A stretch of DNA of 16,218 nt from DASRQZ01 sp964571275. Its GTDB lineage: Bacteria > Myxococcota_A > Polyangia > Fen-1088. The translations under genes and the position numbers were made by a program. The notes below the pieces were generated by a model. That model searched no databases and was not told the origin of the DNA. It saw only the letters and a program-made list of their open reading frames with translations. This document shows positions 7,465 through 13,851 of this stretch, one piece after another. Each line of letters begins with the position of its first letter. Position 1 is the first letter of the stretch. The stretch lies in the NCBI GenBank assembly GCA_964571275.1, contig CAZNCQ010000161.1, positions 1-16,218 on the forward strand, given 5' to 3'.

Positions 7465-8274
7465 TCACTCCGCCAGGCGGTTGATCTCGAGGTCGACCGG
7501 CACGGCGCGGATGCGAGCGCGCAGCTCGTCGGCGGCGTGCTCGTTCACGCGCGTCGCGGCTTCATGGCCGGCGTAAAGGCTGCCGCCGTAGAACGCCAGC
7601 CCGATACCGCCGGAGAGCGCCACCAGCGCGTCCTCATGGCGGTGGAGCGCAAACGCGGTCGTGCCGATGAGAAAGCCGTCGAGCAAGAAGCTGCCCAAGC
7701 CGGCGAGCGGGCGCCCCGCGTAGACCTGTCCCAGCCCCGGTACGACACCGAGCGCGAGCGCCAGGCCCGGGCTCTTGTGCGGCAGGCTCGCGCGATCGTC
7801 GAGGATCCGGCGCAGCTGCGCGCACGCGACCGCGTCGCAACTGGCGTCGCGCGGATCGAACGACAGCGGCAGATCCGCGGCGCGCGACAGAATGGTCAGG
7901 CGCTCCACCCCGGTGACGCCGCCGTCAGCGGCGCGGCGCTCGACCTCGGCGGAGTTGCCGAACAGGTAGGCGACCTCGACCCGCAGCCGCGGCGCCAGGC
8001 CGGGCGCCAGCAGCGGCGGCCCGTACCACTGCCCCATGCGCGTGACCCAGTCGTCGACGAGATCGAATTCACCGTGGCGCAGGTAGGCGCCGAGGATCAG
8101 GCGCGCACATTCGAAGCCCGCAGGCGTGCCCCGGCGTTCCAGCTCCCGCTGGCGCAGCACGGTGACCGCGCGGAAGTCGTCGCTGCTGCCGAGAAGCTCG
8201 CGCACCAGCGGATCGTCGGCGCAGGCGCGGGCGCGCAGCGACCCCAGCGATGCCAGCAGCGCAACGGCGAGCAC
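7465..8274 (-). CDS. Secreted/membrane protein with 'PGLGQVYAG' transmembrane region, unknown function
   Basis: A 269-residue protein. Residues 1-19 look like a signal peptide (LAVALLASLGSLRARACA). Residues 20-160 are soluble, helical and rich in Arg/Leu, possibly TPR-like. From about residue 165 come three hydrophobic segments, starting with 'LGVVPGLGQVYAGRPLAGLG'; the P-G-L-G-Q-x-Y-x-G pattern also occurs in TM2-like and DUF5683-like small membrane domains. The C-terminus is charged and helical. In other genomes such proteins are sometimes next to yidD, but no yidD is seen here. The start is GTG 8274, supported by GAGG 9 nt upstream; an in-frame CTG at 8289 would give a more typical n-region (RFRL). 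It has its own promoter candidate at 8371-8399. The biochemical role is not recognisable. Confidence 0.7.
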   Translation of the reverse strand: MLAVALLASLGSLRARACADDPLVRELLGSSDDFRAVTVLRQRELERRGTPAGFECARLILGAYLRHGEFDLVDDWVTRMGQWYGPPLLAPGLAPRLRVEVAYLFGNSAEVERRAADGGVTGVERLTILSRAADLPLSFDPRDASCDAVACAQLRRILDDRASLPHKSPGLALALGVVPGLGQVYAGRPLAGLGSFLLDGFLIGTTAFALHRHEDALVALSGGIGLAFYGGSLYAGHEAATRVNEHAADELRARIRAVPVDLEINRLAE

Positions 8275-8370
8275 GAGCCTGAACCTCAGGGGGCACCGTG
8301 GAGCCGGCGTTCGACCGGATCGCGGTAGATGAAGTTCCCGTCGGAGGCGAGCGCGCGCGGCAAGAAGCGG

Positions 8371-8399
8371 TCGATACTATCGCCGCCCGGAGCTGTCAA
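8371..8399 (-). promoter_or_regulatory. Predicted promoter for the 7465-8274 gene
   Basis: On the reverse strand a perfect TTGACA (8399-8394) is followed after 17 bp by TATCGA (8376-8371). TAGTAT overlaps the same place but with a spacer of only 14 bp. This gives a leader of about 90 nt before the GTG at 8274 and makes the gene independent of the upstream 8425-9918 gene. Confidence 0.45.
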
Positions 8400-8424
8400 T
8401 CGGGGGCCAAAACGAGGGCGATGC

Positions 8425-9918
8425 CTAGGGCGATGCCATCGGGTCGACGCCCATGAAGCGGGCGACGATCTGGAGGAGGCGCAACGTCTCGCCCTCGCTC
8501 GCGGTCTCGCGCAGGTGAATCGTCGTGCCGCTCCGCGACAGCTGCGCGCGCGCCACCAGTGTGCTGAACCCGGTGATCATCACGTAGGGGTTCGTCATGA
8601 ATCGCTGATGCAGCGACGGCCACGTATCCTCCCAGTGCCTCGCCTGGTCCTCGTCGTCGAATTCGGCGACGACGTCGAGGAATGGGCTCGGCTCGACCCC
8701 GATGGACACGGTGATGACGCGCGGGACCTCCATGCCGCCGATCGTCCCGGTTGGCTGTCGCGCGGCGCGAGCGACAGCGGCCGGCGTCCCTGCGTCGGAG
8801 GGCCGACCGCGCGACCCGGGATCGACCCCGCGCGCCAGGTTGCGCACACCGAACAGATCGGTCGCGCTGATCATCGCGACCGCGTCGGTGGGCATGATCC
8901 CGTCCTCGGCGTCGATGCGACGGAGCAGCGCGCCCCACTGCGGCCCTTCGCCCGCGCCGTCCGCGCCCGCCGACCCGGCGGCGACCGCCGCGGCGGATCC
9001 GGCGTCGCTGCCCGAGTCGCGCGCGGTGGCCACGGCGGCGGGCGGGCGCGGCCGTGCCATCGCCAGCAGCAACGGTCGATAGACCGGCGGCGTCACCACC
9101 ACCAATCCCGGCGCCGGCAACACGATCAGCCGCTCGTCGCGCGAGGCGCTCGGCGCCGGCCGCCGCGCATGCCGTTCGGCGAACGGGCGGTGCCCCTCGG
9201 TTCGCCAGTCGAGCGTCCGCCCGGTCGCGCGCGCGCCCCGATCCAGCGCCGCGCGCAGCTCGCCGTCCTTCAGCCGGTGCCGCGCCGCCAGGAACGTGAC
9301 CGTGTAGTCGAGCGGGTTCGGCGTCGCGATCAGCAACGCATCGAAGGTCTGGAAGAGGTCGAGCCCGGTCCCATCGAGGAGATCGCGGCGATCGGGCAGG
9401 CGCCCGAGAAGCGCGTCGAGCGCGGTCACGTAGGGCGTGCCGCGCAGGCGATCCAGGCGCAAGAGCGCCGTCACCCGCGACCCTTCCGGCCCGTACTGTT
9501 CGAGCCGGCTCGCGTGCGGCGCCGCCGACGCGGTGTCGGGCGGCGTCTCGGCGTCGGCGCCCGCCTTGTCGTCGCGCGCCGATTTCTCGCTCGCGAGCTC
9601 CCCGTCGGGAGCCGGCGGCCTGGGCGCGTGGAGGCGCGCGGGTGAGCGAGCCTCCTTGGGCTCACGGGCGGCGGGCGGCGGTCCGAGCGGCAGATCGTGG
9701 ATCTCGTCCATGCGCATTCCCACGATATCGACGTCGATCGGAACGTGGAACGAGAGCCCACTCAACACGAGCGCGCCGACCACGCCACCGACGACCACCA
9801 GGTGCGCGGCGATCGACAGAGCGAACGCGGACCCCCAGTGCCGCAGCATTCTGCTGTCAGGGTAGCGCAAAAAGTCGGTCGATTTCGGCGGGCGCCGCGC
9901 AACGGCAGCCGTTGACAC
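8425..9918 (-). CDS. Membrane-anchored periplasmic protein with TonB-like N-terminus, unknown function
   Basis: Up to 497 residues. One membrane anchor 'SAFALSIAAHLVVVGGVVGA' (about residues 30-52) is followed by an acidic/Pro-rich stretch (about 75-130), the topology of TonB-family proteins. The C-terminal half is not a TonB domain: it looks like a repeated alpha/beta fold, with 'LDLFQTFDALLIATPNPLD' in the first part and 'HQRFMTNPYVMITGFSTLVA' near the end, joined by an Ala/Gly/Asp-rich linker around residues 300-325. I do not recognise the family. The start is unclear: the frame opens with GTG 9918, but that codon lies inside the TTGACA of the divergent gene's promoter; ATG at 9849, just before the anchor ('MLRHWGSAFALS'), is equally likely. 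No Shine-Dalgarno supports either. The downstream gene on the same strand is 150 bp away with its own promoter. Confidence 0.7.
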   Translation of the reverse strand: MSTAAVARRPPKSTDFLRYPDSRMLRHWGSAFALSIAAHLVVVGGVVGALVLSGLSFHVPIDVDIVGMRMDEIHDLPLGPPPAAREPKEARSPARLHAPRPPAPDGELASEKSARDDKAGADAETPPDTASAAPHASRLEQYGPEGSRVTALLRLDRLRGTPYVTALDALLGRLPDRRDLLDGTGLDLFQTFDALLIATPNPLDYTVTFLAARHRLKDGELRAALDRGARATGRTLDWRTEGHRPFAERHARRPAPSASRDERLIVLPAPGLVVVTPPVYRPLLLAMARPRPPAAVATARDSGSDAGSAAAVAAGSAGADGAGEGPQWGALLRRIDAEDGIMPTDAVAMISATDLFGVRNLARGVDPGSRGRPSDAGTPAAVARAARQPTGTIGGMEVPRVITVSIGVEPSPFLDVVAEFDDEDQARHWEDTWPSLHQRFMTNPYVMITGFSTLVARAQLSRSGTTIHLRETASEGETLRLLQIVARFMGVDPMASP

Positions 9919-9941
9919 GGAATGACTGCGCTGGATAGGGT
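9912..9941 (+). promoter_or_regulatory. Predicted promoter of the 10002 lipoprotein gene
   Basis: A perfect TTGACA (9912-9917), an 18-bp spacer and TAGGGT (9936-9941). This predicts a leader of roughly 54 nt that is A/T-rich and holds the AGGAGG at 9991. The -35 overlaps the GTG proposed as start of the divergent gene. Confidence 0.5.
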
Positions 9942-9990
9942 TACGCTGACCTCGGCGGTACCCTTATTTATTCTCGAAAAAGTAGCTTTC

Positions 9991-9996
9991 AGGAGG
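9991..9996 (+). promoter_or_regulatory. Strong ribosome binding site of the 10002 gene
   Basis: AGGAGG lies 5 nt before the ATG at 10002 and fixes this start. It is the best Shine-Dalgarno sequence in the window. Confidence 0.8.
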
Positions 9997-10001
9997 TCCT
10001 G

Positions 10002-11027
10002 ATGATCATTCCGATTCAGAGGCTGGCTTCTCTGCGGCAGCTCGCTGCGCGCTCGAGTTTGGGCCTGGGCCTGGTCCTGGCGCTGGGGCTGGCCGCGTCG
10101 GGCGGCAGCTGTTCCCCGCGCGCGCTGCTCGAGCTCGATGTCAGCGGCGACACCCCGTTTCAATCGGTGACACTGCGTCTCACCGCGGCCGGCACCAGCA
10201 AGGACTTCGCGAACGTCACCTTCACCGCGACCATGCCGTACAAGGCCGGTCTCTACGTGGATACCAGCGGCACGGTCCAGGTCGTGGCGCTCGCGCTCGA
10301 TTCGTCGGGCAACTGCATCGGCGCCGGCACGGCGTCCTTGTCGAGCGTCGCGGCGGGCATGGCGTCGGACGTCACGCCGTTGATGGTCACGCACACCACC
10401 GCGTGCACCAGCGTCACCGGAACGGGCGGCAACAACGGAACCGCCGGCAACGGCGCGGGCGGCTCGACGGGCGTGGGCGGCGGCGGCAACGGCTCGGGTG
10501 GCAGCGGAAACGGCGCCGGCGGCAGCGGCAACGGCAGCGGCGGCGCCACCGGCAGCGGCGGCATGACCGGCAGCGGCGGCATGACCGGCGGCACGAACCT
10601 GGTCGTGAACGGCGATTTCTCGAACGGCTCCACCGGCTGGGGGCTGCCGGCGATGATGGGCCAGGTCACCCAGAACGTGAACGGCGGGCAGTTCTGCGTG
10701 ACCGTCGCGCTCGGGTCGGCGACGATCGGTTATCCCTCGGGCGCAGCGTCACCGTTCCCGATCACCGGCGGCGTTCCCTACACCTTCTCGTATCAGGCGT
10801 CATCGACGGGAAATTTGATGATCGAGTCCAAGGTCGGCGACATCAACCCGCCCGCCTACGACGCCACCGGCTCCGACTTCATGAACGAACAGGTCGGCGC
10901 GTCGTTGCAGACGATCACCCACACGTTCACGCGCGGCCCAACCGACAGCACCATGGGCGTCGCCTTCAACCTCTCGGGCGGGCCGGGTACGTTCTGCCTC
11001 GACAACGTGTCGGTCACGGCGAACTGA
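10002..11027 (+). CDS. Secreted lipoprotein with glycine linker and carbohydrate-binding-like domain
   Basis: A 341-residue protein. A long N-terminus with several Arg precedes a hydrophobic core and a probable lipidation site Cys37 (GGSC, a non-ideal lipobox). Residues about 40-138 form a beta-rich domain beginning 'LLELDVSGDTPFQSVTLRL'. Residues 139-197 are a Gly/Asn/Ser/Thr linker. Residues 198-341 begin 'NLVVNGDFSNGSTGWG' and end 'FCLDNVSVTAN', the start and end typical of CBM4/9-like or galactose-binding-like jelly-roll modules that bind polysaccharides. No catalytic domain is visible, so binding or attachment to polysaccharide is the likely role; this is inferred from the fold-level resemblance. 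The start is certain (AGGAGG 5 nt upstream). The 3' end overlaps the convergent 11014 gene by 14 bp. Confidence 0.75.
   Translation: MIIPIQRLASLRQLAARSSLGLGLVLALGLAASGGSCSPRALLELDVSGDTPFQSVTLRLTAAGTSKDFANVTFTATMPYKAGLYVDTSGTVQVVALALDSSGNCIGAGTASLSSVAAGMASDVTPLMVTHTTACTSVTGTGGNNGTAGNGAGGSTGVGGGGNGSGGSGNGAGGSGNGSGGATGSGGMTGSGGMTGGTNLVVNGDFSNGSTGWGLPAMMGQVTQNVNGGQFCVTVALGSATIGYPSGAASPFPITGGVPYTFSYQASSTGNLMIESKVGDINPPAYDATGSDFMNEQVGASLQTITHTFTRGPTDSTMGVAFNLSGGPGTFCLDNVSVTAN
10416..10592 (+). repeat. Gly-rich linker-coding repeat, with a perfect 18-bp tandem duplication
   Basis: This encodes residues 139-197 made of GNG/GSG/TGSGGM units. Positions 10551-10568 and 10569-10586 are identical 18-bp copies (GSGGMT). 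The hexad is the same type as in the pectate lyase linker at 4467-4646. Confidence 0.75.
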
Positions 11028-11574
11028 CGGCGGCGGCCCCGGGCGCGGCAAAGCGGGCCGCCATCACGCGCGCGTCGGGCGCTTGCGCGACGGTCAGCAC
11101 CACGCCGTCGCGTGGCATCTCCTGCGTGAGCCCGACCAGCGCCGCCGACAGGAACGTCGCCGAGACGCGCGCCATCGCTGCCGGATCGCCGGTGGCGTCG
11201 GCGGCGATGAGCCGCCCGCCCGGGCGAAGGCTTGGCACCAGGGCCTCGATCCAGCGCGCGGCGGCGGCGGGCTCGAGCCCCGCGACGTTCTCGATGATCA
11301 TCGCGCCGACCGAGCGCGGCTGCAGCGGCACCTCGGCGCCGCCGACGGCGACCTCGAACGCGCGGCCGGCCTTGAGCGCGCGGCGGCGCGCGCGCTTCAC
11401 CGCGGCGTGGTCGTCGCTGGCCACCAGCATCAGCACGCGAAGCTCGGTCGAGAGCGTCACGCCCAACCAGAGCGGCCCGAGCACCACGACCGGAGCGGCG
11501 CCCTGGGCGCGGCCCGCAATCGCCGTCAGCGACGCCGTGCTGCCCAGCGCACCGGAAAGAAGCGGACCTCTCAT
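11014..11574 (-). CDS. Methyltransferase-like protein (class I fold, degenerate SAM site)
   Basis: About 186 residues from the ATG at 11574. The order of elements resembles a class I SAM-dependent methyltransferase: a first strand 'APVVVLGPLWLGVTL', a second strand-helix unit 'RVLMLVASDDHAAVKRARRR', then 'RSVGAMIIENVAGL' and the common 'LVPSLRPGGRLIAAD' strand before the C-terminal beta region. The glycine-rich GxGxG loop of motif I is absent, so activity is doubtful. The frame is open further upstream to 11742, but that part overlaps the divergent 11603 gene antisense (it is the reverse of the repeat there), so 11574, where a TAACTT box lies 8 nt upstream, is the best start. The 3' end overlaps the 10002 gene by 14 bp. 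Confidence 0.65.
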   Translation of the reverse strand: MRGPLLSGALGSTASLTAIAGRAQGAAPVVVLGPLWLGVTLSTELRVLMLVASDDHAAVKRARRRALKAGRAFEVAVGGAEVPLQPRSVGAMIIENVAGLEPAAAARWIEALVPSLRPGGRLIAADATGDPAAMARVSATFLSAALVGLTQEMPRDGVVLTVAQAPDARVMAARFAAPGAAAVSSP

Positions 11575-11586
11575 GGGCGGCGAAGT

Positions 11587-11592
11587 TAGCAT
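11587..11592 (+). promoter_or_regulatory. -10-like box TAGCAT before the 11603 gene
   Basis: TAGCAT ends 10 nt before the ATG at 11603, in the 28-bp gap between two divergent genes. The matching -35 (around 11563-11568) is poor. The reverse strand has TAACTT (11588-11583), 8 nt before the ATG at 11574. The two boxes overlap, so the promoters may compete. Confidence 0.3.
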
Positions 11593-11602
11593 GGGGTAGA
11601 CC

Positions 11603-13831
11603 ATGTCCATGAGTCTCTGCGTCGCTCTCACGGGCGAGGGCGCCCGCGCGATCGACGGAGGCGACAGCGCCAGCTCGATCGGCGAAGCCGTGACGATCGG
11701 CGAAGCCGTGTCGATCGGCGAAGCCGTGTCGATCGGCGGCAAGGCGCGCGCGCTGCTACAGCTGGCAAGGGCTGGTTACCGCGTGCCGGCGGCGTTCGCG
11801 GTCACGGGCGAGCTCTTTCGGCGGCTCCGCGCGGCGGGGCCGTCGCTGCCGGCGGCGCTGCGGGACGCCGGTAACCTGGCGGAGGTCGACCGCGCGCGCG
11901 ACGCGCTGATCGCGGCGGCCTGGCCACCCGGGTTCCTGGGCGAGCTCGACCGCCACCTCGACCGGCTGGCGCCGCGCGACGCAGGCGCGCGGTTTTCGGT
12001 GCGGTCGTCGTTCGCCGGCGAGGACCGCGGCGACGCGCTCGCCGCGGGCGTCTACGAGTCGGTCGTCGGGGTCGCCCGCGCCGGCGTGCCGGCGGCGATC
12101 CGGCGCGTGCTGGCGTCGGGGCTGTCGCCGGGCGCCGTCGCGTACGCGCACGCGCGCCGCGGACAGGCGGGTCCCAGCGATCCCGACGCGGCGGTGCTCA
12201 TCCATGGCTACGTCGACGGTGGAGCGGCGGGCAGCGCCGCCTTCGATCCGGCGGGCGGACAACCGCCCGTCGTCGAAGTCGCGGGCGGTGGCGTCATTGG
12301 CGTGGGCGTTCGGGCCGAGCTCGAGCGTGTGCTCGGAGAGCTGGCCGTGCGCCAGGGGCACGCCGTCGAGATCGAGTGGGTGCTCGCGGGCGCGCAGCTG
12401 GTCTTGCTACAGCTGCGCGCGTACATCGCCCCACCGGCGCCACGGACGTCGACAGGGGGGCCGGGCGCGGCGCTGGGGCCGGGCGCGTGGCGGTGGGACG
12501 CCGCCCACAACCCGCTGCCGCTGTCGCCGGCGCAGGCGGGGTTGGTCGCGCTGGTCGACGCGCGCTGCCGCATCGGCATCCGCCAGCGGGTCGCCGGTGG
12601 TTACCTGTACTCCGCGCCCGACGGCCCGGCACCCTCGCGCACGATTGACGCCGGCGCCGTCGGAGGCGAGCTGGCGGCGCTGATCGAGCGGTTCGAAGCC
12701 TGGTCGCGCGCGGGCGCCTTGCCGCCGCCGCTGGAAGAGACCCTGGCGATCTTCCTCGAGATGTACGACGCCATCTATGGCGTGATCCAGCCCGCCGCGC
12801 GACGGGCGACGCGCGCCCTCGACGATTTCCTGCGCCAGCACATCGGAGAACGATCGGATGAGGTTCTGCGGTCGCTCTACGCAGCTGTTCCGTCGATGGC
12901 CGAGGAGCGGCACGCGCGAGCGAGCGAGCTGCGAGGCGCGGCGTCTGACGAGGCGCGGGCCGCCGCGCTTGCCGCGTACCTGGCGCGCTTCGGCGACGAG
13001 GCGCCGGTCTGGGACGTCGCCGTTCCGACGTATCGAGAGGATCCGGCGCGGCTGTTGTCGTTGACGCCCGCACATCCGACGGAGGCGGGCGCCGCGCCGG
13101 CGATCAGCGAGCCGTCGCGGACCTGGCAGGGCGCCGCGCGAGAGCTTGTCGAGCCGCTGTCACCGGCCGAGAAAGCGACGTTCGCGACGCTGCTCGCGGA
13201 GGCGCGGCGCGCGCGCGCCGCGGGCGAGGACGATGATTGGCTCTACGCGCGCGTACAGGCTGCTGTGCGCGGGGCGCTGCGCCGCGAGGGGGAACGCCTG
13301 ACCGCGACCGGTGTGCTCGCGGCGCCCGACGATATCTTCTGGCTGCCGTTCGAGCGCGTGCGCGCGCTCGCGAGCGGCGAGGTACCGACCGCCCGCGAGG
13401 ATCTGCGAGAGCCGGTCGCGACGGCACGCGCGGAGCACGCGCGCGCGCTTCAGGACCCGCCCGTGACGGCCGCCGGAGGAGGGTCGCCATGCGCGGGTAC
13501 CGGCGGCGTGGTGATCCGAGGCCAGCGTGCATCGGGGGGGCGCGCCATCGGACGCGCGGTGGTCCACCGAGCGGCGGCGCTGGGCAGGGATCGCGCGTTC
13601 GACGCGGGCGCGATCATCGTCGCCGCTACCTTGCTGCCGACGGAGCTGCCACTGCTCCGGGCGGCCGGTCTGGTGGTCGAGACCGGAGGCGTCCTCGACC
13701 ACGTCGCGGCGCAGGCGCGCGAGCGTGGCATCCCCGCGATCGTCGGGGCCCGCGGCGCCTGCGCGGCGATCAGCGACGGCGACCTGGTCCTGCTCGACGC
13801 CGACGCCGGCCAGCTGATCCGCCTCGGTTGA
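11603..13831 (+). CDS. Rifampin-phosphotransferase-like / PEP-synthase-related phosphotransferase
   Basis: A 742-residue protein of the dikinase superfamily. Residues about 45-280 are a PPDK-type ATP-grasp domain: 'IGGKARALLQLARAGYRVPA', 'FSVRSSFAGED', and 'EIEWVLAGAQLVLLQLRAY'. Residues about 290-620 resemble the central domain of rifampin phosphotransferases: 'WRWDAAHNPLPLSPAQ', 'YLARFGDEAP' with 'TYREDPARLL', and 'APDDIFWLPFERV'. Residues about 640-742 are the swivelling phosphohistidine domain, with His700 in 'ETGGVLDHVAAQARERGIPA'. No PEP/pyruvate-binding TIM barrel follows, so it is not a complete PEP synthase; transfer of phosphate from ATP to a small-molecule acceptor is likely. The acceptor is unknown, and rifamycin is only one possibility. 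The usual Thr/Ser before the His is Asp. The N-terminus contains an 18-bp tandem repeat. No Shine-Dalgarno precedes ATG 11603. Confidence 0.8.
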   Translation: MSMSLCVALTGEGARAIDGGDSASSIGEAVTIGEAVSIGEAVSIGGKARALLQLARAGYRVPAAFAVTGELFRRLRAAGPSLPAALRDAGNLAEVDRARDALIAAAWPPGFLGELDRHLDRLAPRDAGARFSVRSSFAGEDRGDALAAGVYESVVGVARAGVPAAIRRVLASGLSPGAVAYAHARRGQAGPSDPDAAVLIHGYVDGGAAGSAAFDPAGGQPPVVEVAGGGVIGVGVRAELERVLGELAVRQGHAVEIEWVLAGAQLVLLQLRAYIAPPAPRTSTGGPGAALGPGAWRWDAAHNPLPLSPAQAGLVALVDARCRIGIRQRVAGGYLYSAPDGPAPSRTIDAGAVGGELAALIERFEAWSRAGALPPPLEETLAIFLEMYDAIYGVIQPAARRATRALDDFLRQHIGERSDEVLRSLYAAVPSMAEERHARASELRGAASDEARAAALAAYLARFGDEAPVWDVAVPTYREDPARLLSLTPAHPTEAGAAPAISEPSRTWQGAARELVEPLSPAEKATFATLLAEARRARAAGEDDDWLYARVQAAVRGALRREGERLTATGVLAAPDDIFWLPFERVRALASGEVPTAREDLREPVATARAEHARALQDPPVTAAGGGSPCAGTGGVVIRGQRASGGRAIGRAVVHRAAALGRDRAFDAGAIIVAATLLPTELPLLRAAGLVVETGGVLDHVAAQARERGIPAIVGARGACAAISDGDLVLLDADAGQLIRLG
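11675..11739 (+). repeat. In-frame 18-bp minisatellite (three full copies plus a partial)
   Basis: Copies at 11675-11692, 11693-11710 and 11711-11728, plus 11 bp of a fourth at 11729-11739; the copies differ only at the first base (T/A/T/T). Each encodes (S/T)IGEAV, and the partial copy runs into the conserved 'SIGGKA' start of the ATP-grasp domain. Each full copy contains an in-frame GTG. Confidence 0.9.
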
Positions 13832-13851
13832 GTTCCCCTCAGCGGCCCCGC

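Noticed and set aside
7200..8400. A yidD gene or ribosomal-protein context near the 'PGLGQVYAG' protein
   Set aside because: I looked for it because such proteins can neighbour yidD, but no YidD-like sequence is present in the window.
10551..10586. The 18-bp duplication as a mobile-element or CRISPR signature
   Set aside because: It is an in-frame Gly-rich linker repeat with no spacers and no flanking inverted repeats.
11575..11742. Upstream extension of the methyltransferase-like gene
   Set aside because: The extra 56 residues are the reverse complement of the minisatellite and start of the 11603 gene ('TASPID' repeats), not a conserved N-terminus.
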